A stretch of DNA of 38,701 bases, from assembly GCA_026391475.1 (NCBI GenBank), contig JAPLED010000065.1, positions 1 to 38,701 of the forward strand. Reading direction: 5' to 3'. Positions 9,365 to 19,033 of this stretch are shown piece by piece. The stretch is from Bacteroidia bacterium. Its GTDB lineage: Bacteria > Bacteroidota > Bacteroidia > Bacteroidales > VadinHA17. The notes under the pieces were generated by a model. That model saw only the letters and a list, made by a program, of their open reading frames with translations. It did no database searches and had not been told where the DNA came from. Position 1 is the first letter of the stretch. Each line of letters opens with the position of its first letter. The position numbers and the translations under genes are program-made.

Positions 9365-11907
9365 ACTTTCCCAAGATTAATCAGCCATGCATCAGCCTTG
9401 TCTGCCGGTCTGTCAAAAGTGATCATGTACTTAACAGTGCCAGAGAAATTCTTAACAGCCTCACCGCCAATATCAGTCCAGGAAACAAGTTTAGTTATCT
9501 CTTTTGAAGAAGGCATTTCAGGTCCGCCTTCAATAAAATCTACTTTCCATGTCCCTTGAATCTCTTTAGGTGATGAGATGATATCATAATAGATGAATTT
9601 ATTACCACTGGTGGCCGATGCGAACGTCTCAACTATAATTGATTCATAAGGCAACAGGCTGGAAAATACTTCAAGATTTCCGGAGGCTGATAACTGTGTT
9701 TTAGCCACACCTGTTATGCCGGTCATCGGGTTGAATATTGCAGCTGACTTTCCTTTGATCTGGAGTGGTATCCATCCGTTAAATGATTTATCAGACTGAT
9801 TAAGAATGAAATAGTAACTGCCGGATTTGCCAGCCCTCCTCGAAAACCTGAGCCCGTTATCACTCATCGATTCCCTGCGGATCCCTGCAAATGCAAGAAG
9901 CTGGTTAAGATCATTGCCGATAAAAACCTTCCCTGTTCCAACAATAGCCTGTTTGATATCCTTATCTCCTGTCTCTTTAAAATTCAGCTTTTCCTTGAGA
10001 TTCCTGAATTTTTCACGGTTTGATTCCAGATCAGCCCAACCTGAAACATCTTCAGGCAGATTCCCATTTACAATAACTGTTGCACCATTTTCTGCAAGGC
10101 TGAGAATCTTCTTAAAAGTATTGATTGGAATATACTTGCACCCAGGTAGTATGATAGTCTTATATGAAACTCCTCCACTTGTCTGAAGTGAACCTTCACT
10201 GGTTGTTGTGTTTATGATCTGCAGGTCGGAGATAAAATCAAAAGCATAACCCTTTTCTACCATAGTCTGTGCCCCGGTTTTGAAAGGTGTTCCATTAAAC
10301 CGCGGACTGATTGCATCGAAATGTTCAAGCATAGCATTGTTGTAATCAGAGAACCTGTCAAAGATTGGGAAATAGAGCAGGATATCATTGTCAGGTTTGG
10401 TTATCTGTGTAAATGATTGAATACGCGCAACATAATTATTAAGAATAGGGAAATCGTTCCAGAAGCTGTTAGCAGGAGAGAATTCGACTGCTGCATAAAA
10501 CTGGAAACCTGGCCATGGATCGTTCTTAGGGGAATAGCAGGTTCCATGATAAAAAATATGATTTACTCCGGCAATAAAATACTGATCAACAGCCTTTTTA
10601 ACATCATTAAGAGTTGACGAAAAGTGTTCCCCCAGCCATGTGGCTGCTTCTGCAGAGGCATATTTTTTCCCTGTAACATTAGCTGCTGAAGTACCAAATT
10701 TCATCCTGAGTATTTCTGTTCCTTCTGTTTCGGGGATATCGGTGGCGGCATACAGATCGAGGATATTTCCCGGAGAACCATGTGCCTGGTCGCGGGTAAT
10801 CTTTCCCTGCTTATGGGCCCACTCGGTCCATCCGGTTGTAAATTTTTCTAGTATGAGATCCGATATTGTCTGACGGTAGTCGCATAGTATTCTGGCATTT
10901 TTTTCGGGATTGTCTTTCTGAAATAGTGCCGGAAGGTTCTGACGAAGGTCATAACCTCTTCTTGCCTGAAACTCATTGAACAGATCAGGAGTCCAGCATG
11001 ACTGTCCGCGTGCATCGTCAACTTCGTATGAATCATTGAAATAGCCCCGCAGGTAGCTGATATCAGAACCTTTAAAAGCATCATCAAAATATTTAAGATA
11101 ATCACTTATCGCTTTTCCTGAAAAGTGGTCAATCACATAACCTTCTCCACCGGGACCGGCACGTTCAACCATCTTACCATGCCAACCCTGGAAAACACCG
11201 TAAAGAGTCCATGTCCCTGCCGGTGCTGTCCAGTTAAGATTCCCGGAACCGTTAACTTTGTCAGTCAGATTCAGAACCTGACCTGCGCCGGAATAGGCCA
11301 TCAACGTCTGTAAAGGTATCGGTTTCTGAAACCTGATCTGATCAATTGCCAGAGTCTGAAGGTCTTTGTTCATATAAACCGGATCAATTAAAGTCGAAAT
11401 ATCAGGTTTGGCAGTACCATTTAGCTTGATGGATGGCTCCTGGATAAAGATGATTGGTTCTTTAAGGTTTTCTCCCTCTTTTAATGACCATGTTTTGTAT
11501 GCCACATCTTTACTGGCATCATCATTCGTCACCCAAGGTCCTCCGAAGGGCCAGCTCGATGAGTTGGCCAGATCAACACCGATGTTTAGTCTTTTGGCTT
11601 CATTCAGAGTGTAGACAAACATATTCATCCATTCAGAAGAAAGATAATTGATGAATTTATCTTCCTGCCCTTTAACGCCATATAATACAGTGAGTTCCAG
11701 TCCTCCAAGTCCTGCTTTACTGTATTTCTCCAATGCAGATGTAATATCTTTTGGATTGACGATACTTCCCGGCCACCACCAGCGTGTCCATGGTTTGGTT
11801 TCTTGTGTTATCTCCGGCCATGACAATTGTGTCTTAGGTTGCTGTGCAAATAAGCATGTTGAAAGCAAGATATAGGTAAACAATAATAGGGATCTATAAA
11901 TTCTCAT
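9349..11907 (-). CDS. GH106 alpha-L-rhamnosidase-like enzyme, C-terminally truncated by frameshift
   Basis: The product begins with a signal peptide if the ATG at 11907 is used (a further ATG lies at 11916). It continues with the GH106 hallmark TRWWWPGS, the block AGLGGLELT and an FYHGTCYSPKNDPWPG segment. GH106 enzymes release terminal alpha-L-rhamnose from rhamnogalacturonan and other plant glycans, in the periplasm or at the surface. The frame stops after WLINLGKVC, inside the C-terminal beta-sandwich, and the rest of that domain continues out of frame downstream. The catalytic barrel appears complete, but loss of the terminal domain may destabilise the protein. The upstream GH105 gene is only 10 nt away, so the two are probably cotranscribed. 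The family call is firm; activity is doubtful. Confidence 0.85.
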   Translation of the reverse strand: MRIYRSLLLFTYILLSTCLFAQQPKTQLSWPEITQETKPWTRWWWPGSIVNPKDITSALEKYSKAGLGGLELTVLYGVKGQEDKFINYLSSEWMNMFVYTLNEAKRLNIGVDLANSSSWPFGGPWVTNDDASKDVAYKTWSLKEGENLKEPIIFIQEPSIKLNGTAKPDISTLIDPVYMNKDLQTLAIDQIRFQKPIPLQTLMAYSGAGQVLNLTDKVNGSGNLNWTAPAGTWTLYGVFQGWHGKMVERAGPGGEGYVIDHFSGKAISDYLKYFDDAFKGSDISYLRGYFNDSYEVDDARGQSCWTPDLFNEFQARRGYDLRQNLPALFQKDNPEKNARILCDYRQTISDLILEKFTTGWTEWAHKQGKITRDQAHGSPGNILDLYAATDIPETEGTEILRMKFGTSAANVTGKKYASAEAATWLGEHFSSTLNDVKKAVDQYFIAGVNHIFYHGTCYSPKNDPWPGFQFYAAVEFSPANSFWNDFPILNNYVARIQSFTQITKPDNDILLYFPIFDRFSDYNNAMLEHFDAISPRFNGTPFKTGAQTMVEKGYAFDFISDLQIINTTTSEGSLQTSGGVSYKTIILPGCKYIPINTFKKILSLAENGATVIVNGNLPEDVSGWADLESNREKFRNLKEKLNFKETGDKDIKQAIVGTGKVFIGNDLNQLLAFAGIRRESMSDNGLRFSRRAGKSGSYYFILNQSDKSFNGWIPLQIKGKSAAIFNPMTGITGVAKTQLSASGNLEVFSSLLPYESIIVETFASATSGNKFIYYDIISSPKEIQGTWKVDFIEGGPEMPSSKEITKLVSWTDIGGEAVKNFSGTVKYMITFDRPADKADAWLINLGKVCVSN

Positions 11908-11917
11908 GGATATCATA

Positions 11918-13294
11918 TTATCTGTAATTACGCCATTCAGTTCCTAATGGATAAAACATTACTGCAGCATCGTTTATTACGACCTGATAGTTTTTCATCA
12001 GTGTTATCATCTCCGCTCCGGCCATTATTACAGGTCCGTAACCGTGTGCTGCTGCAACATTTACCGGTCTGTTATAATAAAATGAAGGATCGAAAGCCAT
12101 ACCTGTTCCGACACAAGTACCTTCAACCTCCCCCTTGCTATTGACTTTTGTCTGAACAGCATTCCATCCAAGTATTGCCATTGGTCCATGTGCCTGTGCA
12201 TCAATCCATCCCTTGTTGATTGAATGGGCAATACAATATGTGTAGATTGCGGTTGCCGAAGTTTCAAGGTATGAATCATTCCTGTTCAGGAGTTGGTGCC
12301 ATAAACCATTGCCTGACTGAAGGTTTGCTATCCCACGCATTTGTAAACGCAGAAGGTTAAGCACTTCAGGTCGTCCGGGATGATTTTCGGGGAGTACATC
12401 GAGAAGTTCTGTCATTGTTAACAGGGCCCATCCATTGCATCGGGCCCAGTAAAACTCAGGATGAACATTCATATCCTGAACCCATCCATGTATGAAAAGT
12501 CCCTGATTTTTGTTAAACATTCGTTGTGAGAACTGCAAAACCTGTTTTACCGCATCGTCAAAGTATTTTTTATCACCGGTAAGCTTACCCATCTGGGCAA
12601 GTGCCGGTACACTCATGTAAAGGTCGTCAAGCCAGAGAGTATTAGGCAACGGCCGGTTACGGGCAAGAGTACCATCGGTAAGACGGAATTGTTTATTTGA
12701 AATATAGTTGATATAATTATCTATGTATGAACGCAATGCCGGTTTTCCTCCGGAGTTTAGAGTTTTGATCATCGCTGCACACATCGATCCGGCATCATCA
12801 AGCGCGCGGGGATCGAGTACTGACCTGACAGGATTATTTCCCTGCTGGCTGGTTGCCGGAACCGACTTAAAGTATTGTGCCACATCACCAATGAGGTTCA
12901 TCCGCTTAATGGTATATTCTTTAAACTTAGGATCGCCCGTTGCTTCGCTTGCGACCAGCATAGCACCGTATGCGACACCCCATTCATAGCTGATGAGCCT
13001 GAATACCCCTGGCTCAAAAACAGAACCGGAGGTAAGTTTTGTCATGTCAGTAATCTCTGTTTTTGTCTGACGATCAATTACTTTCGCAGGTGTTGAAGCA
13101 TCGAGGTAATCATAAATACGGTTAAGAACTGCAGTTATATCTTCCGTTTTAGCCGGACCATAAGGAACGGGATAGTCGGGTGGGAGCAGGTGAAGCGCCG
13201 TGTTGGAGTCAGTTACTTTAGGCGGAGTTGTTTGAGATAAAGCAGGAACCGATAATCCGGCAACAAGCAGCAGAACAATAATTCTAGTTTTCAT
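11918..13294 (-). CDS. GH105 unsaturated rhamnogalacturonyl/glucuronyl hydrolase-like enzyme
   Basis: The 458-residue protein starts with a cleavable signal peptide (about 1-20, ending ALSQ) and then an all-helical (alpha/alpha)6 barrel of the GH88/GH105 type. The catalytic-region motif LWLDDLYMSVP lies near 218, where the Asp is the expected acid/base by comparison with YteR. A WARCNGW block lies near 285 and an ETSATA segment near 345. These enzymes remove the unsaturated uronic acid left on oligosaccharides by pectin or rhamnogalacturonan lyases. Pairing with a GH106 rhamnosidase supports rhamnogalacturonan-I as the substrate. The start codon lies directly next to a heptamer repeat array that fills the gap to the preceding gene. 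Confidence 0.86.
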   Translation of the reverse strand: MKTRIIVLLLVAGLSVPALSQTTPPKVTDSNTALHLLPPDYPVPYGPAKTEDITAVLNRIYDYLDASTPAKVIDRQTKTEITDMTKLTSGSVFEPGVFRLISYEWGVAYGAMLVASEATGDPKFKEYTIKRMNLIGDVAQYFKSVPATSQQGNNPVRSVLDPRALDDAGSMCAAMIKTLNSGGKPALRSYIDNYINYISNKQFRLTDGTLARNRPLPNTLWLDDLYMSVPALAQMGKLTGDKKYFDDAVKQVLQFSQRMFNKNQGLFIHGWVQDMNVHPEFYWARCNGWALLTMTELLDVLPENHPGRPEVLNLLRLQMRGIANLQSGNGLWHQLLNRNDSYLETSATAIYTYCIAHSINKGWIDAQAHGPMAILGWNAVQTKVNSKGEVEGTCVGTGMAFDPSFYYNRPVNVAAAHGYGPVIMAGAEMITLMKNYQVVINDAAVMFYPLGTEWRNYR

Positions 13295-13295
13295 T

Positions 13296-13344
13296 TTCTA
13301 TTTTCTAATTCATAATTTCTAATTTCTAATTCCTAATTCCTAAT
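13296..13344. repeat. Seven-unit heptamer array filling an intergenic gap
   Basis: Seven consecutive 7-nt units (plus-strand forms TTCTATT, TTCTAAT, TCATAAT, TTCTAAT, TTCTAAT, TCCTAAT, TCCTAAT) cover exactly the spacer between the stop of the CBM9/PKD gene and the start of the GH105 gene. On the coding strand the units read ATTAGGA/ATTAGAA, so they also supply purine-rich ribosome-binding-like sequence. Confidence 0.85.
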
Positions 13345-14430
13345 TCATTTCAGCGCCACATCCCACACCTTTGCACGTCTCGATTTTCCGTCAGGTCCTT
13401 CAATATATAAAGTAACAATATATCTGCCGGCTTTATCATACTTATGAACCGGATCCTGTTCAGAAGAGTTTGTCCCGTCTCCGAAATCCCATTTCCAGGA
13501 AGTGATTTTTCCAACGGATTCATCGTGAAATGACACCACTCTTTTTTCCATATCCAAAATAGTAAAAGTCCATAATGCCTCAATTTTTTTCATGAATTGA
13601 GGTTCCAGCGGCATCAGTTTGAATGTCCTTAGCTGTGAGGCATTTCCATACATTGTATGTTTATCGGATAGGTTCCAGAAACCATTGTTGCTTTTGGCGT
13701 TCACATCATCGAAATCAATAATTGCCCAGCAAAGACCAATGTTTTTTCCTTCCCTGAGAACTGATTCGACTGCTCTTACTGGTCCTTCCTGCCCGGCATA
13801 ATCGAATGGAGTAATCCAGAATTCAAGGATAAGTTTTCCCGATTCTCCCGGTTTGAAATTATAGGAATAGGCCGCATTTGCATAGGGCATTTCTTTTATC
13901 CATGGCTGGCTACCCCATGCGAGACACCAGTCTTGTCCCTCAGCAGGTGTATAAATGTGATAGTTCTGTGCGTGAACACCATGATAATTAAAATATGCAT
14001 CCCACGAATTTCTTAATTGTGGATTGGGATGAAACTGCTCGATCAGTGGTCCTCCCGACTGATCCCCATCTACAACTATTTCAAATATGTCATGATGAAG
14101 ATCGGTTCTTGAGAAGTCCCAGTAATCGTCGTAGGCTTCATAAAGAAAGTAGAGGCGGTTCATTCCTTTTACCCAACCAACCCTGACTTTAACATCCAGG
14201 TTTTTAGGATCAAGTGTCGCATGTTTCTTTTCGTCATCAGTCAACTGATCATTTCCAATAACATAATCAAAAGGAACAAACGACCAGTCGTCGGTATTTC
14301 CGTCAATCCTTGGGATTTTATCAGCAGGAAATTGGTAAATTTTCAATGTGCTGTCTGCCTGTGAGAAAGATACAACCGCTGAGCACAAAATAAGAAAAAG
14401 GGTGATGAAAATGTAACGGATTATTTTCAT
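13345..14430 (-). CDS. Secreted CBM9-like/DOMON-fold sugar-binding protein with C-terminal PKD domain
   Basis: I take the ATG at 14430, which gives a clear signal peptide (MKIIRYIFITLFLILCSA). An open frame continues upstream to 14523 without a better start. The mature part (about 25-280) resembles CBM9-like domains, with an initial IDGNTDDW motif and a block around DLHHDIFEIVVDGD. The last 75 residues form a PKD beta-sandwich with the marker WKWDFGDGT. No catalytic residues are recognised. The protein is probably an exported carbohydrate-binding or accessory protein of the saccharide cluster. It lies at the head of the minus-strand run with GH105 and GH106 and is divergent from the GH2 gene. 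The 293 bp between the two start codons are AT-rich and probably hold both promoters, but I could not pin them down. Confidence 0.72.
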   Translation of the reverse strand: MKIIRYIFITLFLILCSAVVSFSQADSTLKIYQFPADKIPRIDGNTDDWSFVPFDYVIGNDQLTDDEKKHATLDPKNLDVKVRVGWVKGMNRLYFLYEAYDDYWDFSRTDLHHDIFEIVVDGDQSGGPLIEQFHPNPQLRNSWDAYFNYHGVHAQNYHIYTPAEGQDWCLAWGSQPWIKEMPYANAAYSYNFKPGESGKLILEFWITPFDYAGQEGPVRAVESVLREGKNIGLCWAIIDFDDVNAKSNNGFWNLSDKHTMYGNASQLRTFKLMPLEPQFMKKIEALWTFTILDMEKRVVSFHDESVGKITSWKWDFGDGTNSSEQDPVHKYDKAGRYIVTLYIEGPDGKSRRAKVWDVALK

Positions 14431-14723
14431 CCGTAAATAATTTGATTTAAAAAGGTCGGAGAGAGCTCGCATGTCAACATTTTCATGCAAGTTTGTGTTT
14501 CCTGAAAAACATGCTCGGTTCATAGTATATTAAGGAATCTGTAGGATAACAAATATACCAAATTCTTAATTTCTTAGAACTGTGTTTTTAAACATAACTT
14601 GTATCAATTTGTGTATAATATATTATATTGATAATCAGTGGTATTGTATTAATATAACAATATGATTTGAGTAATTGAATTCTTTTTGCAAAATTGCAGC
14701 GTATTAAATAATACAGTTAACCA

Positions 14724-17477
14724 ATGAAACGGACATTAGTAATTACCCTGATTCTTTCTTGCTTTATTTCTATCAGTGCCCAGAAAACTGAAGTACAATA
14801 TTTGTCTGGACTTGACAAAGACCATACTGTTCAATGGGATTTCTTCTGTACGAATGGTCGTAATAGTGGTAAATGGAGCAAAATTGCCGTCCCTTCAAAC
14901 TGGGAACTGCAGGGTTTCGGGTCGTATCTATACGGTAAAGTTAACAAGACTGCCAATGAACAAGGGCTCTATAAATATGAGTTTTCTGTTTCCAAAAACT
15001 GGAAAAAGAAAAAGGTTTACATCGTTTTTGAGGGTTCTATGACCGATACTGAAGTAAAAATTAATGGAAAATCAGCCGGAGCAATCCATCAGGGGGCATT
15101 CTACCGTTTTAAATACGATATCTCGGACCTTCTGAATTATGAAAGTAAGAATCTTCTTGAGGTTACCGTAAGTAAGGAATCAACAAACGAAAGCATCAAC
15201 AGGGCTGAGCGTTTGTCAGACTATTGGGTATTTGGCGGGATTTTTCGTCCGGTTTACCTCGAAGCTGTACCATTACAATTTATTGACCATATTGCCATTG
15301 ATGCCAAAGCCGACGGCTCGTTCTATATGGATGTTTTTACAGCAGGAACAGGAAAGGCCAAAACAGTGAAAGCTCAGTTGCAGACATTGGATGGCAAATT
15401 TTTTGGATCTCCTCTTTCTGCAGAGATTACTGAAAATGAAGGAAAAGCAACAATAAAAGGGTCGTTCACAAATCCGGCACTCTGGAATCCGGAGTTTCCT
15501 AATAGATATCAGGTAGTTGTAAGCATTATGAACGGGAAAAAAGCGGTACATCAGGTTACACAGAGATTTGGATTCCGTACGGTTGAGGTCAGACTCAGCG
15601 ATGGGATTTATGTAAACGGTCAGAAAATAATATTCAGGGGTGTTTGCCGCCATACATTCTGGCCATCCTCTGGTCGTACAAGTAGCAAACAGCTCGCTAT
15701 TGACGATGTTAATCTGATGAAAGATATGAACATGAATGCTGTAAGGATGAGCCATTACCCACCCGACCAGTATTTTCTGGATGTTTGCGATTCGCTTGGT
15801 TTGTTCGTACTCGATGAGCTGGCTGGTTGGCAGAAATTTTATGATACTCCGACTGCAAAGCGATTAGTAAAACAAGTTGTGGAACGCGATGTAAATCATC
15901 CTTCTATTGTTTTATGGGACAATGGTAACGAAGGTGGTTTCAATAAAGATGTGCGTGGGGATTACGCTCTCTACGACCCTCAGAAACGAACAGTTATTGA
16001 ACCATGGGCTATAATAAATGGCACAAATACAAAGCATTATCCAGGATATAAATATGTAGAGAATGTCCTTAATAATAATAAAGAAATATATTTTCCAACG
16101 GAATTCTTACACGGACTTTACGATGGTGGTCTTGGTGCCGGACTTGATGATTACTGGAATCTGATGATGTCAAAACCACTTGCTGCCGGAGGGTTTCTCT
16201 GGGTTTTTGCAGATGAAGGAGTTGAACGCAGAGACCTGAATGACTCTATTGATACAAACGGAAATTCTGCTCCCGACGGCATACTTGGACCTTATCACGA
16301 AAAAGAGGGAAGTTTCTACACAATAAAGGAGATATGGTCGCCGGTCAATTTTAAAAAGGTAGCCATTACTCCTGATTTCAATGGGAAATTTATTGTGACC
16401 AACAGGTTTTTATATACTAACCTTAAGCTATGTAAGTATTCCTTTGAATTGGTGAAGTTCGGAAAAACGTTTCCAAAGTTTGAGATTCAAAAGCAAAATG
16501 GTATCATCCAATCACCTGATATTGAAGTTGTTGATAGTGGCATGCTTAGCCTTAACCTTCCTGGTGACTGGAAAAGTTATGATGTTCTTTATGTTACTGC
16601 AACCGATCAATATGGACGTAATATAAATACATGGTCATGGAATATCACACAACCCAAAGGTTTTATTTCCCGGCTGGTAGTAACAAATCAGGATAGAGTA
16701 AACGCAACGGAACATGATAGTTTGTTGATTCTGTCTTCAGGGAAAACTGTCGTTACTTTCAATAAAAAATCCGGATTCATTACAGGTGTTCTGAACAATA
16801 ATAAAGCAATTTCGTTTAATAATGGAATTCAATTCGCAGGTTTCACTGCTGCTTTTAAAGATATGAAGCATTTCGCACTGGAAAATAAATATGTAGTTGA
16901 GCTTTCATACGACAGTGCTTGCCATGCCAGATGGACAATGTTACCAGGCGGATGGTTGCAACTCGATTATGATTATCTTCCGAATGGTTCATTGGATTTC
17001 GCAGGAATTACTTTTTCGTACCCCGAGAACCTGGTTACCGGGGCAACACTTATGGCAAATGGGCCGTATCATGTCTGGAAAAACCGGTTAAAAGGGACAC
17101 AGTTTGGTGTATTCAACAAAAAATACAATAATACAATAACAGGACAGACATGGGATTACCCGGAGTTTAAAGGCTATTACTCCAACTTCTATGCTATTGA
17201 GATTCAGACCAAAGAGTTGCCGATAACTGTTGTTTCAGCTACAAGTGACCTGTACCTGCATCTGTTTACCCCTGGAGCAGCTAAAAGTTCAAGAGGTGTA
17301 AGGGGAGAAGTAAACCCTCCGTTTCCTTCAGGAAATATCTCCTTTCTGCATGGTATAAGTGCCATTGGTACAAAGTTCTCCAGTGCTGCAGCAGAAGGAC
17401 CACAGGGCAAAAAAAATGTCTATGATGGAAAATCAGAGCCTCTGAAAGGGACGTTGTATTTCAGGTTTGGAGAGTAA
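14724..17477 (+). CDS. Secreted GH2-family glycoside hydrolase, beta-galactosidase-like
   Basis: This 917-residue protein has a signal peptide (about 1-19) and the GH2 order of domains. A sugar-binding jelly roll comes first (about 30-185, with VPSNWELQGFGS), then an immunoglobulin-like domain, then a TIM barrel (about 290-560), then C-terminal beta-sandwiches. In the barrel, WDNGNEGG near 400 carries the acid/base Glu and FPTEFLHG near 458 carries the probable nucleophile Glu. The family cleaves beta-galactosides or related beta-linked sugars. In this setting, beta-galactan side chains of rhamnogalacturonan are a plausible substrate, which is inference. The gene is intact and ends 2 nt from the convergent DUF5009 gene. 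I see no terminator between them. Confidence 0.86.
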   Translation: MKRTLVITLILSCFISISAQKTEVQYLSGLDKDHTVQWDFFCTNGRNSGKWSKIAVPSNWELQGFGSYLYGKVNKTANEQGLYKYEFSVSKNWKKKKVYIVFEGSMTDTEVKINGKSAGAIHQGAFYRFKYDISDLLNYESKNLLEVTVSKESTNESINRAERLSDYWVFGGIFRPVYLEAVPLQFIDHIAIDAKADGSFYMDVFTAGTGKAKTVKAQLQTLDGKFFGSPLSAEITENEGKATIKGSFTNPALWNPEFPNRYQVVVSIMNGKKAVHQVTQRFGFRTVEVRLSDGIYVNGQKIIFRGVCRHTFWPSSGRTSSKQLAIDDVNLMKDMNMNAVRMSHYPPDQYFLDVCDSLGLFVLDELAGWQKFYDTPTAKRLVKQVVERDVNHPSIVLWDNGNEGGFNKDVRGDYALYDPQKRTVIEPWAIINGTNTKHYPGYKYVENVLNNNKEIYFPTEFLHGLYDGGLGAGLDDYWNLMMSKPLAAGGFLWVFADEGVERRDLNDSIDTNGNSAPDGILGPYHEKEGSFYTIKEIWSPVNFKKVAITPDFNGKFIVTNRFLYTNLKLCKYSFELVKFGKTFPKFEIQKQNGIIQSPDIEVVDSGMLSLNLPGDWKSYDVLYVTATDQYGRNINTWSWNITQPKGFISRLVVTNQDRVNATEHDSLLILSSGKTVVTFNKKSGFITGVLNNNKAISFNNGIQFAGFTAAFKDMKHFALENKYVVELSYDSACHARWTMLPGGWLQLDYDYLPNGSLDFAGITFSYPENLVTGATLMANGPYHVWKNRLKGTQFGVFNKKYNNTITGQTWDYPEFKGYYSNFYAIEIQTKELPITVVSATSDLYLHLFTPGAAKSSRGVRGEVNPPFPSGNISFLHGISAIGTKFSSAAAEGPQGKKNVYDGKSEPLKGTLYFRFGE

Positions 17478-17479
17478 TT

Positions 17480-18601
17480 TCACACCCTCAGAAATATCTT
17501 CTTCTTATAAAGTATATACAAAAATACCCAGGCAACAGCTGTAATTCCAATTCCATCAATAAGCGGCGCCCATGATGGAGGCAGAATGGCAGAAAATCCT
17601 CCGAAGAAAAACCTGGTTGCGGATCTGAAATTGACTATTCTTTCGGTAAGGTAGATTGTTATCGGGTTCATACCTATCACAACGAAGAAGAATGCCCATT
17701 TTTTAAACTGCCATACATCAATTATCAGGTAGAAGATTGAGAAAAGAAGAAGGCTCAGACCGCCGACAAATAATACAAATGAGCTTGTCCAGAGGTTTTT
17801 GTTGATCGGGAATACAATATTCCATATCTTTCCGATAATCATCAATGCTATTGCTGCTAATACCAAATAAAGTACTTTTCGCAAAGGCTTGTCATTCAGG
17901 TATTTTGATAACATAAATTCTCCTGTAAACATCCCAAGCAAAGCAGTACCGATAGCTGGTATGGTACTGAATAATCCTTCCGGGTCGTGATTGCCCAGAT
18001 ACAGTCTTCCTGGCATCAGAAGGCGATCGATATAACTGGTAAGATTACCTTCCTGCGAAAAAATATCTGTAGAACCAAGGTCATGAGCAGGGAATAGGAG
18101 CAGTAAGAGCCAGTAACCAATTAATAGTCCACAGAACCAGACAATACGGAAATTGAGTTTTGTGTTCATAAAGATAAGAGCGCCGAACATCCAGGCGAGA
18201 CCTATTCTCCCCAGAACACTTCCATACCGTAACCCGTCAAAATTGAACTTAATGCCATTATTATAAATTATACCCAAAAGAACAAGTATCAATCCGCGAC
18301 TGATTATATGAATGTATATCGACTTACGGCTGTCATTGTTTGCTTTTCGCTTTGCCAAGGAAAAGGGGAAAGATATTCCGGCAATGAAAAGGAACAATGG
18401 GAATATCATATCATAGAAATGAAATCCGTGCCATGGCACATGCTCCAACTGACCTGCCCACCATTGAAAAATGGGCCAGCCTGTAAGTGAGGCAAGACCA
18501 ATGAAAATGCCTTCTCCACCCATAATCCAGAACATATCGAATCCACGCAGTGCATCAAGCGACTGCAAACGTTTTACAGCAGGTTTGTTTTGGTTTTCCA
18601 T
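17480..18601 (-). CDS. DUF5009/heparan-alpha-glucosaminide acetyltransferase-like membrane protein
   Basis: The 373-residue protein carries the N-terminal signature SLDALRGFDMFWIMGGE and about ten hydrophobic segments. This places it in the DUF5009/DUF1624 group related to the lysosomal heparan-alpha-glucosaminide N-acetyltransferase and to acyltransferase-3-like proteins. Such proteins may transfer an acyl group across the inner membrane to a sugar, but the reaction of bacterial members is not established. Genes of this type are common beside glycoside hydrolases in Bacteroidota. No defect is visible. It is convergent with the GH2 gene and is followed upstream by a mostly empty AT-rich gap. 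Confidence 0.8.
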   Translation of the reverse strand: MENQNKPAVKRLQSLDALRGFDMFWIMGGEGIFIGLASLTGWPIFQWWAGQLEHVPWHGFHFYDMIFPLFLFIAGISFPFSLAKRKANNDSRKSIYIHIISRGLILVLLGIIYNNGIKFNFDGLRYGSVLGRIGLAWMFGALIFMNTKLNFRIVWFCGLLIGYWLLLLLFPAHDLGSTDIFSQEGNLTSYIDRLLMPGRLYLGNHDPEGLFSTIPAIGTALLGMFTGEFMLSKYLNDKPLRKVLYLVLAAIALMIIGKIWNIVFPINKNLWTSSFVLFVGGLSLLLFSIFYLIIDVWQFKKWAFFFVVIGMNPITIYLTERIVNFRSATRFFFGGFSAILPPSWAPLIDGIGITAVAWVFLYILYKKKIFLRV

Positions 18602-18802
18602 GGTTTGGTTTTTAAGTTGGTATTAATAGTTCCTACTTTGATTAAAATAATTACTGTATGATTGTGTTATTACTTTTTTGAATACGATTATAAGAGTACG
18701 ACTGCAATATCAAAGATATAAAAATTGTAATCATGGAATAAAAACCACGAAAACAATCTGCTGGAATAATCTGTTAAAAATGCTTAATATTTGGTATTGG
18801 AT

Positions 18803-18904
18803 TTAAGATGCCATTTTTTTTCTAAAATCCTCCTCATGCAGTTCAAAGAAGTGATGATAAACATCTGTCAGAACTCCATCCATGTCAATCAGTATCCTCT
18901 TCAT
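18803..18904 (-). pseudogene. N-terminal remnant of a HAD-family 5'-nucleotidase-like gene
   Basis: A 33-codon frame begins MKRILIDMDGVLTDVY, the nucleophile motif (DMDGV) of HAD-family 5'(3')-deoxyribonucleotidases, which are usually near 200 residues. It continues FFELHEEDF, as in that family, and then stops after KKMAS. Nothing downstream restores the rest. It is best read as a gene reduced to its start by deletion. The remainder of the 18602-19033 gap is AT-rich with no other gene that I can see, apart from a short tandem repeat near 18970. Confidence 0.65.
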
Positions 18905-18969
18905 GTTTTTTTAATCTAATTACATTTAAAAGGAGATAATTTCTGTTGTATTTCTAATTTATTAAATGG

Positions 18970-19012
18970 AATTGAAATATAATTGAAATAAATTGAAATA
19001 GAATTGTGATAT
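18970..19012. repeat. Short AT-rich tandem repeat (about four AATTGAAATA-like units)
   Basis: Units of 10-11 nt (AATTGAAATAT, AATTGAAATA, AATTGAAATAG, then a diverged AATTGTGATAT) follow one another just upstream of the phosphotriesterase-family gene. They lie in its likely promoter or leader region. Their role is unknown. Confidence 0.7.
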
Positions 19013-19033
19013 TTGGTCATTAAACCTGATTCT

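Noticed and set aside
9827-10186. A 119-codon plus-strand frame inside the GH106 gene
   Set aside because: It is antisense to the strongly supported GH106 frame, low in complexity and without recognisable motifs.
13345-14523. Longer start for the CBM9/PKD protein at 14523
   Set aside because: The extra 31 residues precede a normal signal peptide, and the ATG at 14430 is the natural secretory start.
15273-15755. A 160-codon minus-strand frame inside the GH2 gene
   Set aside because: It is antisense to the conserved GH2 domains and starts and ends without any regulatory signal.
17478-17480. Shared terminator between the convergent GH2 and DUF5009 genes
   Set aside because: The genes are separated by 2 nt and no stem-loop with a T-run is visible around the junction.
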